Positions 56,314 to 64,000 of a stretch of 64,000 bases of DNA are shown in pieces. A program made the translations under genes and the position numbers. Position 1 is the first letter of the stretch. The number at the start of each line of letters is the position of its first letter. The stretch covers positions 103,372-167,371 of the forward strand of contig NZ_ASCA01000059.1 of assembly GCF_002760245.1 (NCBI RefSeq), given 5' to 3'. The notes below the pieces were generated by a model, which worked only from the letters and a program-made list of their open reading frames with translations, did not search any database and had not been told where the DNA came from. The stretch is from Streptococcus suis YS161 (GTDB lineage Bacteria > Bacillota > Bacilli > Lactobacillales > Streptococcaceae).

Positions 56314-56761
56314 CACTCTCTTCTTTCATAATACAAATAAATAAAATACCTACACCAACTGTCAGACAAATATCTGCTACATTAAATACAGGGAAACTAA
56401 TAAAATCCAAGTGAAACATGTCCACCACATATCCCAATCTAAGACGATCAATAAAATTCCCAAGAGCACCAGCAATCATCAAAGACAGACTGAATAAAGT
56501 CCAGATATTGCCCTTGATCTGTTTGATATAGTACCACACTAGGCCTGTCACAGCAACAATTGTCATTATCGTGAAAAACCACTGCTGATTTTGTAAAATC
56601 GACCAGGCTGCACCATAATTTCTTAGATAAGCCAAGCTCATCAATCCTGGTATAAATTCCGTTACCGTATCTAATTCAATATTGGCAACTGTCCAAGCTT
56701 TTACAAACTGGTCCAAACCAATTAATACTACCATCAAAAATGGAAATCCAATTTTACGCAT
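56297..56761 (-). CDS. lspA: Lipoprotein signal peptidase II
   Basis: Cleaves lipoprotein signal peptides in the membrane after diacylglycerol addition. Four helices; the two catalytic Asp lie in NFIDRLRLGYVVDM and VFNVADICLTVG. The start at the ATG at 56759-56761 follows AAGGA and overlaps the end of the LysR gene by 8 bp; longer frames extend within that gene. 154 aa. Confidence 0.95.
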   Translation of the reverse strand: MRKIGFPFLMVVLIGLDQFVKAWTVANIELDTVTEFIPGLMSLAYLRNYGAAWSILQNQQWFFTIMTIVAVTGLVWYYIKQIKGNIWTLFSLSLMIAGALGNFIDRLRLGYVVDMFHLDFISFPVFNVADICLTVGVGILFICIMKEESDGSKS

Positions 56762-57668
56762 TTTCATCCTTCTTCTTATCAAAATATGCCTGCATGGTTT
56801 CAATAAAGTCTTTGGCACAAGAACTAAGTTCATCATTAGCTCGTTTAACGTAGACCATGCGATTGTCTACCTTTCCTTTGAAAGGAATTACGGTAATGCC
56901 ATTGACACTCTCGTCATCAAGATAGCCCGAACCAGTTGCATAGGCATCCGTACGCTCCAAAATTCCATTCAGAGTAGCACGGTCTGTCACATCAAACACA
57001 ACTGAGGAATCCGACGTATCAATCAAGTTCTCGGAATAATAAAGATAAGCCTCTTTTTCTTGAGTGAACCGTACGGCAGGTAGGCCTACCAAATCTGCTG
57101 GATCAATCTCAGCTTTCTTGGTCAAAGGATGATCTTCACGAAGGTAGATATGAGTCTGAAATGCAGACAAATCTACAGCTTGCAAGTGAAGTTTATCCAA
57201 TTTCTGCATGATTCCTTTTGTATTTCTCTCGTTCAAATAAATAATACCAAGCTCGCTATAACCTTGAGCAACCTCATCTAAAATCTGTACTGTAGTCGAT
57301 TCAAAAATGCGAAAATGAGGGTACTGCGAGTGGCTACGAGAGAACTCCGTAATCAATGGGGGAAGAAAATCATAATGCTGACTTGAAATTGAAAAAGTCT
57401 TCTCACCTTCTTCAGGTTGCAAATAGAGATGCTCAAACTGATCAAATCCCTTAACTAAAGCCTGAGCTTTCTCATAGAATTCCATCCCTTTTTGTGTCAA
57501 AAAAGTTCCTGAACTAGTTCGGCTAAAAATTTGAAAACCTAACTCTTTTTCCAAATCACGAATGGAAATGGACAAACTAGGCTGGGAAACGTACATTTTC
57601 TCTGCTGCTTCCCGAAAAGTACCACTGTTGGCAATGGCTACAACGTAGCGTAATTGTTGAATATTCAT
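56754..57668 (-). CDS. LysR-family transcriptional regulator (MtaR/CpsY group)
   Basis: A DNA-binding regulator with an N-terminal winged helix-turn-helix (NSGTFREAAEKMYVSQPSLS) and a C-terminal effector domain. The sequence and its place before lspA resemble the streptococcal MtaR/CpsY/FhuR group that controls methionine or related transport, but I cannot say which member it is. 304 aa. Promoter TGA-TATAAT about 35 nt upstream; ribosome binding site GAGG. It overlaps lspA. Confidence 0.88.
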   Translation of the reverse strand: MNIQQLRYVVAIANSGTFREAAEKMYVSQPSLSISIRDLEKELGFQIFSRTSSGTFLTQKGMEFYEKAQALVKGFDQFEHLYLQPEEGEKTFSISSQHYDFLPPLITEFSRSHSQYPHFRIFESTTVQILDEVAQGYSELGIIYLNERNTKGIMQKLDKLHLQAVDLSAFQTHIYLREDHPLTKKAEIDPADLVGLPAVRFTQEKEAYLYYSENLIDTSDSSVVFDVTDRATLNGILERTDAYATGSGYLDDESVNGITVIPFKGKVDNRMVYVKRANDELSSCAKDFIETMQAYFDKKKDENA

Positions 57669-57739
57669 ACCTGATACCTCTTAAAACTGCTTCTACCATT
57701 ATATCAAAAAAAGCAAGAATTTGCTGAACTCTTGCGTTT

Positions 57740-57915
57740 TCATAAATAGACTATTCTTCTCTTATATAACTTCCAGGTTCCCAAATCCTCTTCTTCAACT
57801 GCAATTTGAAAGGCTTTGGAATTTCTGTTCGCCAAATCATCGATGACTAATTTTACTAAGGTGGAACCCATACCGCTTCCTCTGAACATTTCATCTACTA
57901 CTGAACGTAGAACTT
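57740..57915 (-). pseudogene. Remnant of a GNAT acetyltransferase
   Basis: The frame reads VLRSVVDEMFRGSGMGSTL, then VKLVIDDLANRNSKAFQIAV and EEEDLGTWKLYKR before a stop. RGSGMGS matches the acetyl-CoA loop (R/Q-x-x-G-x-G/A) of GNAT enzymes, and the rest matches the following helix and strand. A stop codon lies directly upstream and no start is available, so only a C-terminal piece remains. Low sequence support beyond the motif. Confidence 0.5.
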
Positions 57916-58024
57916 ATAGGCAGCGTAACAGTGCAGATGGCAAAATATTTTTATCCTATAGAGAAGATATTGCCGTCTTGAATCACTTCTATCGTACACT
58001 TTTAAAAATTGCAAAATCAAATTA

Positions 58025-58138
58025 CAAAAAAGACTCTCCGAAAACAACTCGGAAAGCCTATTGTTTGCTATTTCTAGCTCAACTCTCTCTTTTATTTCAA
58101 GGAGAGTTGCTAAAAAGGTTCCCCGAACCTTTGCCTTT
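58025..58138 (-). other. Run of hairpins ending in a strong terminator; possible small RNA or terminator cluster
   Basis: Minus strand order: GCCTTT/AAAGGC, AAAGGTTC/GAACCTTT, AACTCTC/GAGAGTT, GCTA-GAAA-TAGC, then CTTTCCGA/TCGGAGAG followed by TCTTTTTT. Together with the two repeated terminators at 58165-58236 this makes seven stems in about 210 nt. I see no convincing promoter of its own, so it may be the decaying 3' end of rplU-rpmA transcripts. Confidence 0.45.
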
Positions 58139-58164
58139 CATTTAATTTAAAAAAGGCAAGAAAA

Positions 58165-58185
58165 AAATGGTCCACTGGACCATTT
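58165..58185. terminator. Second copy of the rpmA palindromic terminator
   Basis: AAATGGTCCA-C-TGGACCATTT, identical to the stem at 58216, with T runs on the minus strand. The surrounding AAGAAAAAA also repeats, indicating a local tandem duplication. Confidence 0.75.
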
Positions 58186-58215
58186 GCGCTTCTTCTGTTT
58201 CTAGAGCCCAAGAAA

Positions 58216-58236
58216 AAATGGTCCACTGGACCATTT
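58216..58236 (-). terminator. Terminator of rplU-rpmA
   Basis: A 10-bp perfect palindrome AAATGGTCCA/TGGACCATTT, with T runs both ways, 2 nt after the rpmA stop codon. Confidence 0.85.
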
Positions 58237-58238
58237 TT

Positions 58239-58532
58239 TTACTTAGCGATTGGGTAAACAGATACTTGTTTCTTATCGCGACCTTTACGTTCGAAGCGTA
58301 CAACGCCTTCTACTTTAGCGTAAAGAGTGTCATCTCCACCACGACCTACGTTAGCTCCTGGGTAGATTTTTGTACCACGTTGGCGGTAAAGGATTGAACC
58401 ACCTGATACAGTTTGGCCGTCAGCAGCTTTCGCACCAAGGCGTTTCGCTTGTGAGTCACGACCGTTTGACGTTGAACCTCCACCTTTTTTGTGGGCCATA
58501 AATTGCAAGTTATCAAGATTCAAGTTTAACAT
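58239..58532 (-). CDS. rpmA: 50S ribosomal protein L27 with N-terminal leader
   Basis: L27 reaches the peptidyl-transferase centre. In Firmicutes it is made with a short N-terminal extension that the protease Prp removes. That extension is present: [12 protein letters not shown] before [15 protein letters not shown]. The cleavage motif has Met where LQFF is usual. 97 aa. GGAGGAAT precedes the ATG. Only 45 bp separate it from rplU, so prp, normally between these genes, is absent here. Confidence 0.96.
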   Translation of the reverse strand: MLNLNLDNLQFMAHKKGGGSTSNGRDSQAKRLGAKAADGQTVSGGSILYRQRGTKIYPGANVGRGGDDTLYAKVEGVVRFERKGRDKKQVSVYPIAK

Positions 58533-58577
58533 ATGTTATTCCTCCGAATTTCTGTAATGATTGTTTCAAGCTACGCC

Positions 58578-58892
58578 TTAAGCGTTGATAGCGTTGATAA
58601 CAACTTTTGTGTAAGGTTGACGGTGACCTTGTTTGCGGTGGCTACCTTTTTTAGGTTTGTACTTGAAGGTAACAACTTTTTTCTGTTTACCTTGTTTTTC
58701 AACAGTACCAACAACAGTAGCGCCTGCTACGAGTGGAGTACCCACAACAGTTTTCTCACCACCAACAAGAACTACTTCTTCGAAAGTAACTTCTTGACCT
58801 GCTTCAACGTTCAATTTTTCAACGTAGATAGCTTGACCGACTTCAACTTTAACTTGTTTGCCGCCAGTTTTAATGATTGCATATGTGCTCAT
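58578..58892 (-). CDS. rplU: 50S ribosomal protein L21
   Basis: A 104-aa large-subunit protein beginning [19 protein letters not shown], with the C-terminal [17 protein letters not shown] signature. AGGAGGTG precedes the ATG. It is first in rplU-rpmA, behind a long leader that likely contains the L21 autoregulatory RNA. Confidence 0.96.
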   Translation of the reverse strand: MSTYAIIKTGGKQVKVEVGQAIYVEKLNVEAGQEVTFEEVVLVGGEKTVVGTPLVAGATVVGTVEKQGKQKKVVTFKYKPKKGSHRKQGHRQPYTKVVINAINA

Positions 58893-59123
58893 TATGCACC
58901 TCCTATGATTTTTGGGCCTTGCCCGAATTTAATGTGAAGACTCGCCTAGTACCGTGGGACGAACCACTTTATCTTGCTCAATAAAAATTAAGTTCAGACT
59001 AGGCAACGCAGACACAGGTAGAACTTAGGTTCACCAAGTTAAGTCAACGACGTTTGAGCTTAATTTTTGCAGAGCAACGGCATTCGTGCGGTTGCACAGG
59101 AAATGTGCATAGTCAACAGTCCT
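58893..59123 (-). promoter_or_regulatory. Long rplU leader (L21 leader region) interrupted by a repeat
   Basis: Between the promoter at 59124-59151 and rplU are about 230 nt without a gene. Near the start codon a small stem GGGC-AAG-GCCC and the TACCGTGGGACG segment (plus strand) resemble parts of Firmicutes ribosomal leaders, though I cannot draw the full L21 motif. Hairpin element B sits in the middle. Confidence 0.55.
58983..59068. repeat. Hairpin element B: inverted arms around a conserved core, in the rplU leader
   Basis: AAAAATTAAGTTCA (58983-58996) and TGAGCTTAATTTTT (59055-59068) are complementary at 13 of 14 positions. Between them CTAGGCAACG, CAGACA, and AACGACGT match hairpin element A at 36451 in the same order, while the arms are unrelated in sequence. 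Confidence 0.68.
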
Positions 59124-59151
59124 ATTATAACAAAAACACCTGCAAATGCAA
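59124..59151 (-). promoter_or_regulatory. rplU-rpmA promoter
   Basis: -35 TTGCAT (59146-59151) and TGT-TATAAT (59124-59129), 16 bp apart on the minus strand. Confidence 0.72.
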
Positions 59152-59170
59152 GTGTTTTGTATCATTTTTC

Positions 59171-60496
59171 TTACATTTCAAAAACTTCGCTCTCCTGCTT
59201 GTTTGGTAAGAACAGTGAGAGGACGATTCCGACAAGAGCTGGTAATAACCATGCCAATGATTGTCCTGCCAATGGCAGAGCTGAGATGATTTTTGAAACA
59301 GCAGTCCAGTTGAATTGTCCTGCTAACACTTCTACCAATGACAAAGCTGTCACTACTCCCACAGTTAATTGCATACCATAAGTGGAAAGCGGTACAAATT
59401 TGTTAACAATGGTAATCAAGACAATACAGATAGTAATTGGATAGAGAACCAAAAGAACTGGAACTGAGAAGGTGATGATATTGTTCAAACCGAGGTTGGC
59501 AATCCCAAAGCCAATCAAAGTAAAGATAGTCGCATATACTTTGTAGCTAAAACGTGGGAAACGCTCAGCGAAAAATTCACCTGAAGAAACAATCAAGCCA
59601 GCCGTTGTCGTAAAGCAAGTAACGATAACCATGGCAGCTAAGAAAATTTGTGCAGTTGGACCAAAAATAGCCTGTGTTGCTTGCGCAAGAATATAAACAC
59701 CCTTATTGGTATCAGAAGCCAAAACATCAGCAGGCATAGGAAAATGATTTCCTAAGAAAGCCAAACCGACATATAGAGCTGAGAAAGCTAGGGCCACAAC
59801 AAGACCAACTGACCAAATGGTAGATACATATTCTTTCTTGCTGGAGAAACCAAGTTGTTTTAAGGTATTGACCGCTACAACACTAAAGGCGATTGAGGCA
59901 AGGGCATCAAGGGTGTTGTATCCTTCAATAAATCCTGTACCAAATGCCTGTCCAGCTGAGTAAGCATCGGCTGCAGGAAGTGGATTTGTAGAACCATATT
60001 TAACAATACCCAGCACCACCAAAATCACAATCAAAATAGCGAATACTGGAGTTAAAATTCGTCCAATACTATTCAAAATCTGAGAAGGATTAAGGGCAAT
60101 CAGGTAGGCTGCCACAAAGTAGAGAGCTGTAAAACCAAACAACCAGAGACCAAGATTCGCATCGCCCAATAATGGCGCAATACCAATTTCAAAGGAAGTT
60201 GTAGCCGTACGCGGAATGGCAAAGAAAGGACCGATAGCCAAATACAAGGCAACAAGATAAATCGTTGCAAAAGTCGGTGAAATCTTTCGAGAAATCTCAT
60301 GCACATATCCTTTTGGATTCAATGTTCCGACAATCAAGGCAACGACAGCAATACCGACACCCGATACGACAAATCCTACAATAGCTGGCCAGAAATTCTC
60401 ACCTGATAGCACACCAAGTGCAGGTGGGAAAATCAAGTTTCCTGCACCAAAAAACATACCGAACAGAAGTAATCCTGTTAGGGCTCCTTTTTTCAT
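59171..60496 (-). CDS. brnQ: Branched-chain amino acid carrier, BrnQ/LIVCS family
   Basis: A 12-helix sodium- or proton-coupled importer of leucine, isoleucine and valine. The start LLFGMFFGAGNLIFPP is the family signature, and 441 aa is normal. GGAG precedes the ATG, and TATAAT lies about 35 nt upstream. No T-box or clear CodY box was seen in the short leader. Confidence 0.94.
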   Translation of the reverse strand: MKKGALTGLLLFGMFFGAGNLIFPPALGVLSGENFWPAIVGFVVSGVGIAVVALIVGTLNPKGYVHEISRKISPTFATIYLVALYLAIGPFFAIPRTATTSFEIGIAPLLGDANLGLWLFGFTALYFVAAYLIALNPSQILNSIGRILTPVFAILIVILVVLGIVKYGSTNPLPAADAYSAGQAFGTGFIEGYNTLDALASIAFSVVAVNTLKQLGFSSKKEYVSTIWSVGLVVALAFSALYVGLAFLGNHFPMPADVLASDTNKGVYILAQATQAIFGPTAQIFLAAMVIVTCFTTTAGLIVSSGEFFAERFPRFSYKVYATIFTLIGFGIANLGLNNIITFSVPVLLVLYPITICIVLITIVNKFVPLSTYGMQLTVGVVTALSLVEVLAGQFNWTAVSKIISALPLAGQSLAWLLPALVGIVLSLFLPNKQESEVFEM

Positions 60497-60566
60497 AATA
60501 ACTCCTTTGTTTTTTTCTGAAGTCTTATTATATCATACAAATTCAATTTTTCCGAACGATTCGAAC

Positions 60567-60592
60567 TAAAAAATCCAGTAATAACTGGATTT
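60567..60592 (-). terminator. Terminator of the cysteine desulfurase-thiI operon
   Basis: Minus strand AAATCCAGT, loop TATT, ACTGGATTT, then TTTAG: a perfect 9-bp stem. Confidence 0.88.
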
Positions 60593-60617
60593 ACATGTAT
60601 GTCAAAACAATTGAATT

Positions 60618-61835
60618 CTACAGTAAGTCTTCAATCAAACTATCCACTTCGTCTTTCGCTTCCTCTTTCGGTGTGATTTCAGTTACGATAATCCCAGCCA
60701 CAGCTCGTTCCACCAAGCCTTCTACATCCATTCGAGCCTCGTATTGCTCGACATTTTTGATTTTAGGGTTAGTTTTTGGACGGTCAGGGGCAAAGATGGT
60801 ACAGCAATCCTCAAATGGCTGGATGGAAATATCAAAGGTATCAATTTCTTGAGCAATATCAATGATTTCCAACTTGTCCATGGTAACGACTGGACGGATA
60901 ACAGGTGTATTTGTCACCGCATTGATGGCCTGCATAGATTCCAAGGTCTGACTTGCCACTTGTCCTAGACTTTCACCATTGATAATAACCATAGCACCAC
61001 GCTCTTCCCTTACTCGGTCTGTAATCCGCATCATGAAGCGGCGTGTCAAGGTCATCAAATAAGCTTCAGGTGCTTTTTCCTTGATTTCTTCCTGAATTTC
61101 TGTAAACGGCACTTCGATAAAGGTGATATTACCACCAAAGGCAGTCAATTTACGAGTCAAATCATGGGCCTTTTTTAGTGCACCCGGGCTAGTATAAGGC
61201 GGACTTGCAAAGTGCAGGGCTTCGATTTCAACCCCACGTTTCAGTGCTAAATAGCCCGCAACAGGCGAATCAATACCACCTGATAACATAAGCGTTCCTT
61301 TTCCAGATGTTCCAACTGGGAGGCCACCCGCCCCCTTGATTTCTTCATGGGAAATATAAGCAGCGTCAGGACGAATTTCCACTCGCAAGGTAATATCTGG
61401 TGACTTCATCTGTACCTGTACATTTGGAATAGCTGTAAAAACCGCATCTCCAAGGACTTGGTTAAGGTCACGACTGTCCAATTCAAAATTGTGGTCACTA
61501 CGACGCGCAGCAATCTTGAAGGTCATCCCTTCCTTGTAAATGGACTGCATTATTTCCACAACCGCTTCTTTCAAAGCTGGAACAGACTTTTCAACCTTAT
61601 AAGATGGTGCGAAATTTTGGATCCCAAAAATCTTCTTCAAAGAAGCTGAAACTTCCTGATAATCCGCCCCATTCAAATAGACATGACCACGGTCACGGTC
61701 AAAATAAACGGTCACTTCTGGGTAAACAGAAAGGACATGCTTGATATTATTGCGGAGTTTGTTAACAAACCGCATCTTGTTTTTCCCTTTAGTTGACAAT
61801 TCGCCATAGCGAATCATAATTTCTGAATAGTTCAT
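60618..61835 (-). CDS. thiI: tRNA 4-thiouridine synthase
   Basis: Forms 4-thiouridine at tRNA position 8 and can supply sulfur for thiamine. An N-terminal ferredoxin-like/THUMP region is followed by the PP-loop ATPase motif [24 protein letters not shown] carries the conserved Cys. The chain (405 aa) ends before any rhodanese domain, as usual in Firmicutes, where a dedicated cysteine desulfurase donates sulfur. That partner begins directly upstream, separated by 1 nt. Confidence 0.95.
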   Translation of the reverse strand: MNYSEIMIRYGELSTKGKNKMRFVNKLRNNIKHVLSVYPEVTVYFDRDRGHVYLNGADYQEVSASLKKIFGIQNFAPSYKVEKSVPALKEAVVEIMQSIYKEGMTFKIAARRSDHNFELDSRDLNQVLGDAVFTAIPNVQVQMKSPDITLRVEIRPDAAYISHEEIKGAGGLPVGTSGKGTLMLSGGIDSPVAGYLALKRGVEIEALHFASPPYTSPGALKKAHDLTRKLTAFGGNITFIEVPFTEIQEEIKEKAPEAYLMTLTRRFMMRITDRVREERGAMVIINGESLGQVASQTLESMQAINAVTNTPVIRPVVTMDKLEIIDIAQEIDTFDISIQPFEDCCTIFAPDRPKTNPKIKNVEQYEARMDVEGLVERAVAGIIVTEITPKEEAKDEVDSLIEDLL

Positions 61836-61836
61836 A

Positions 61837-62979
61837 CTACCTTACTTTCTGTGTGTTTTGATAAATTTGTTTGAAAATCGTGAGGAATTGTTCGATTTGC
61901 CCCATATCGTTGTCATCGTCCAAGCTGATACGGACGGCAGTTTGAGCCAACTTCTGCGGAACACCCATAGCAATCAGTGTTCCAGCCGGTTTTCCAGCCT
62001 TGGACGAGCAGGCTGAGGTTGTCGAAATGTAAATCTGGTGGTCTTCAAAGGCATGGACAATGACCTCGCCACGAATATTCTTAATCCCGAAAGTCACAAT
62101 GCTTGGCACAAAGTCCTCCAGTCCAGAAAAAACTGTCACATCGTCGTATTTACCCAATTCATCTACCAGAATCTGCTTCATGGCTGCCAGTCGCTTCTGG
62201 CTATCTGCTGTCTTAGCCAAGGTCAAGCGGAGCGCCTTAGCCGTTGCTGCAATACCTGCCACATTTTCAGTTGTTGAGCGTTTATCGCTTTCCTGTCCTC
62301 CTCCTGTCAATAGCGGAGCGATTTTCTTGCCAGCTTTAATATAGACGAAACCTACTCCTCTGACAGAGTGGAATTTGTGACCTGAAAAACTAGCAAAATC
62401 AACCCTGTCTGTCAAATACCGTTCCGTTGGCACCTTGCCGATTGTCTGCACCGCATCCACATGGAAGGAGATGGTTGGCTTATCAGCTAACAGTTGAGAT
62501 ATTTCCTGAATGGGCTGAATAGCACCAATTTCATTGTTGACGGCCATGATAGAAACCAGTGTGGTATCTGGACGAATCAAGCTTTCTAAGGCTGAAACAT
62601 CAACAAAACCTTGGGCATTGACCGGAGCCAAATCAACTTCAAAACCTTGCGTTTTGAGCCAAAGTGCTGACTCTTTTACCGCTGGATGCTCAATAGCTGA
62701 CACAATGATGTGCTTGCCCAGATGTGCCTTTTCAAATGCCACTCCCTTGATGACCCAGTTGTCACCTTCCGTACCACCTGAGGTGAAAAAGATTTCCTTG
62801 CTGTCCTTGCCGAGAAGCTCTCCTATTTGCTTGCGAGATGCCTCTAAAATCCGTGTCGCCTGGCTACCCAGATTGTGGAGGCTGGATGGGTTGCCCCAGA
62901 TTTTTGTCGCCACTTCCGTATAGGTTTTCAACACTTCTGGATAGACCTGAGTGGTCGCTGCGTTGTCAAAATAAATCAT
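61837..62979 (-). CDS. Cysteine desulfurase, NifS/IscS family (ThiI partner)
   Basis: Takes sulfur from cysteine with PLP and passes it on as persulfide. The N-terminus [14 protein letters not shown], the PLP Lys in [14 protein letters not shown] and the active Cys in [13 protein letters not shown] are present. 380 aa. It is coupled to thiI, so tRNA thiolation is its likely main job, as with NifZ-ThiI in Bacillus; other sulfur acceptors are possible. AAGGAATG precedes the ATG. Confidence 0.94.
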   Translation of the reverse strand: MIYFDNAATTQVYPEVLKTYTEVATKIWGNPSSLHNLGSQATRILEASRKQIGELLGKDSKEIFFTSGGTEGDNWVIKGVAFEKAHLGKHIIVSAIEHPAVKESALWLKTQGFEVDLAPVNAQGFVDVSALESLIRPDTTLVSIMAVNNEIGAIQPIQEISQLLADKPTISFHVDAVQTIGKVPTERYLTDRVDFASFSGHKFHSVRGVGFVYIKAGKKIAPLLTGGGQESDKRSTTENVAGIAATAKALRLTLAKTADSQKRLAAMKQILVDELGKYDDVTVFSGLEDFVPSIVTFGIKNIRGEVIVHAFEDHQIYISTTSACSSKAGKPAGTLIAMGVPQKLAQTAVRISLDDDNDMGQIEQFLTIFKQIYQNTQKVR

Positions 62980-63090
62980 GTCTTCATTCCTTTTTTTGCA
63001 ATAGTCCTATTTTATCACGTTTTCATGCCTTTCGCCAATCTTTAAGATAGTTTTAAACTTCCTATCTTAAACTAAAGGTGGAGGTACATC

Positions 63091-63504
63091 ATGAATACAC
63101 GTAAGAATACAAATAAAAAATCGGCTGGTTTAACTAATTTTCAAAAATATTTAACCTTTATCGGGTCTATTTTAGGGATTATCACTGCCTGCATCACTAT
63201 CTACACCTTTACAGCAAAAACTGCAACATCCTCAACATCTCCAAGTACTACCATTTCATCATCCAGCGCCACTAGTCCCAGCCAATCATCAAGCGACAAT
63301 CCGTTAACAGAAGTACAAGATTTAACAAGTTCAAGCTCCGAAACAACATCCTCAACCCAAACCGAGACCAGCTCTTCAGTAGAGTCTACTGCCTCTTCCT
63401 CGTCTACAGAAACGTCTGCTACCCAAGCTTCGGAGACAAGGACAGAAACCAGTACTGATACAGAGGTAACTAGTGGGGCATCCGAAACGACTTCTAATCA
63501 ATAG
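63091..63504 (+). CDS. Single-pass membrane protein with a long Ser/Thr-rich tail
   Basis: A basic N-terminus, one membrane helix (about residues 24-46) and about 90 residues that are nearly all Ser, Thr, Glu and Ala (for example SSETTSSTQTETSSSVES). No wall-sorting motif or known domain is seen; I do not recognise a family. The tail is probably outside the cell and could be glycosylated. GGTGGAGGT precedes the ATG. A perfect 8-bp inverted repeat (TAAGATAG/CTATCTTA) lies just upstream. Codon pattern and ribosome binding site support a real gene. Confidence 0.7.
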   Translation: MNTRKNTNKKSAGLTNFQKYLTFIGSILGIITACITIYTFTAKTATSSTSPSTTISSSSATSPSQSSSDNPLTEVQDLTSSSSETTSSTQTETSSSVESTASSSSTETSATQASETRTETSTDTEVTSGASETTSNQ

Positions 63505-63564
63505 CACAAAAATATTTGTTTTACTTTCTTGGATTTGAGATACTAATTTCAGGAGGTGTGCAAT

Positions 63565-63975
63565 ATGAAATACGTCATTCTAAAAACGCCGATTTTCGTT
63601 TGGCTACTGATTTTTGCACTTATACAAGTCTTCGCCTTATCGTCATTTTTACCAGAACCATTTGATACTCGTTCATTGCTCCCCATGGGAGTATTGAACG
63701 GTTGTTCAGTCAGGGTTTCCAGTGAAGTTAAAGACCTGGATGGCCAGTATGCTCCATTTAAGTACTTATGGTGGGTGATACTAGGATGGACTGTAATCGG
63801 TATTCTATTTGGTATCACTATAAACGCACCACTAGAATTGCACATTGCCCTGATTGTACATGCAATCGCAGGAGGAATAGGCTACCGCCTTATTGAACGT
63901 TATGCAGTTTATCGCTATCATTATTTACAAGTCATAACCACCCGTGAAAACGGGTGGCTTGTACACCGGCTATAA
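63565..63975 (+). CDS. Small membrane protein, unknown function, 3' end entering an inverted repeat
   Basis: 136 aa from the ATG at 63565 after AGGAGGTG. Hydrophobic segments at about residues 7-28, 68-86 and 92-108 suggest a membrane protein; no family is recognised. The last 13 codons run through CCACCCG/CGGGTGG (63938-63957), and a second stem CGGCT/AGCCG overlaps the stop. These stems look like the end of an IS200/IS605-type element or a terminator, so the natural C-terminus may have been changed. Confidence 0.6.
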   Translation: MKYVILKTPIFVWLLIFALIQVFALSSFLPEPFDTRSLLPMGVLNGCSVRVSSEVKDLDGQYAPFKYLWWVILGWTVIGILFGITINAPLELHIALIVHAIAGGIGYRLIERYAVYRYHYLQVITTRENGWLVHRL

Positions 63976-63980
63976 GCCGT
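63938..63980. other. Two small inverted repeats at the window edge, possible mobile-element end
   Basis: CCACCCG-N6-CGGGTGG is followed by CGGCT-ATA-AGCCG. Closely spaced small hairpins like these mark the ends of IS200/IS605-type elements, but the window stops before any transposase could be seen. Confidence 0.3.
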
Positions 63981-64000
63981 TTCTCTCCAGCGACGTCTAA

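Noticed and set aside
58056..58090. A stretch matching part of engineered Cas9 guide RNA (GAGCTAGAAATAGCAA, then AGGCT..TCCG)
   Set aside because: The GAAA loop is an artificial feature of guide RNAs, not of natural tracrRNA. No CRISPR repeats or cas genes are present, and the stem is just GCTA-GAAA-TAGC before a terminator. Treated as coincidence.
57816..58145. Plus-strand open frame of 109 codons
   Set aside because: It runs antisense through the GNAT remnant and the hairpin cluster, has no clear ribosome binding site and no recognisable domain.
60497..60617. T-box or CodY control of brnQ
   Set aside because: The leader is too short for a T-box, and the AATTTTTCCGAACGATT stretch has the wrong spacing for a CodY box.

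Overview
The window is a low-GC Firmicutes chromosome segment that I read as Streptococcus suis or a close relative. The reasons are the murB-potABCD, fruRKA, pyrR-pyrB-carA-carB and cysteine desulfurase-thiI gene orders, two very large YSIRK-signal surface proteases (an M26 IgA1/Zmp-type metalloprotease and an SspA/PrtS-type subtilisin), extended -10 promoters (TGnTATAAT) and RUP-like repeats. No rRNA, tRNA, CRISPR array, intact insertion sequence or prophage was seen. Nearly all genes lie on the minus strand; the plus-strand genes are nnrD, a polysaccharide deacetylase and two small membrane proteins at the right edge.

Layout. 1-7.7 kb: the 5' part of thyA, two small membrane proteins, glucokinase, and an overlapping operon (DUF1149, degV, dapB, cca, ABC-F ATPase, membrane protein). 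7.7-14 kb: the M26 protease, with 15 proline/glutamate-rich repeats. 14-17.9 kb: fructose operon fruR-fruK-fruA behind a near-consensus promoter whose start site sits in a cre box. 18-25 kb: housekeeping genes (rimM, trmD, a HisC-like aminotransferase, MATE pump, guaC, nth, nnrD). 25-31 kb: the subtilisin protease flanked by a RUP-like repeat and an IS110-type transposase relic. 31-40 kb: ClC channel, potABCD-murB, hom-thrB. 40-45.3 kb: deacetylase, a heterodimeric ABC exporter whose last codons come from a RUP-like repeat, khpA, rpsP. 45.3-54.3 kb: a pcp/methyltransferase group and the pyrimidine cluster. 54.3-64 kb: YjdM, pseudouridine synthase, lspA, a LysR regulator, rpmA and rplU with no prp between them, brnQ, thiI and cysteine desulfurase.

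The most unusual part is the pyrimidine cluster. It carries four RNA hairpins with the PyrR-type hexaloop CNGNGA. Only the one before pyrR is followed by an ordinary terminator. carA and carB are each preceded by a related leader of about 350 nt with several stems that covary between the two copies. In both, the only good Shine-Dalgarno sequence lies about 150 nt from the start codon, but a junction closed by GATACA/TGTATC would bring it to 9 nt from the ATG. This looks like a PyrR-linked, structure-dependent translation start. It is inference from sequence and needs comparative and experimental testing.

Other points of interest: three genes (thyA, nth and an RsmJ-like methyltransferase) share the layout TGn-TATAMT-6 nt-ATG with no ribosome binding site, so they probably make leaderless mRNAs; and hairpin elements with a constant core but locally different arms sit after murB and inside the rplU leader.
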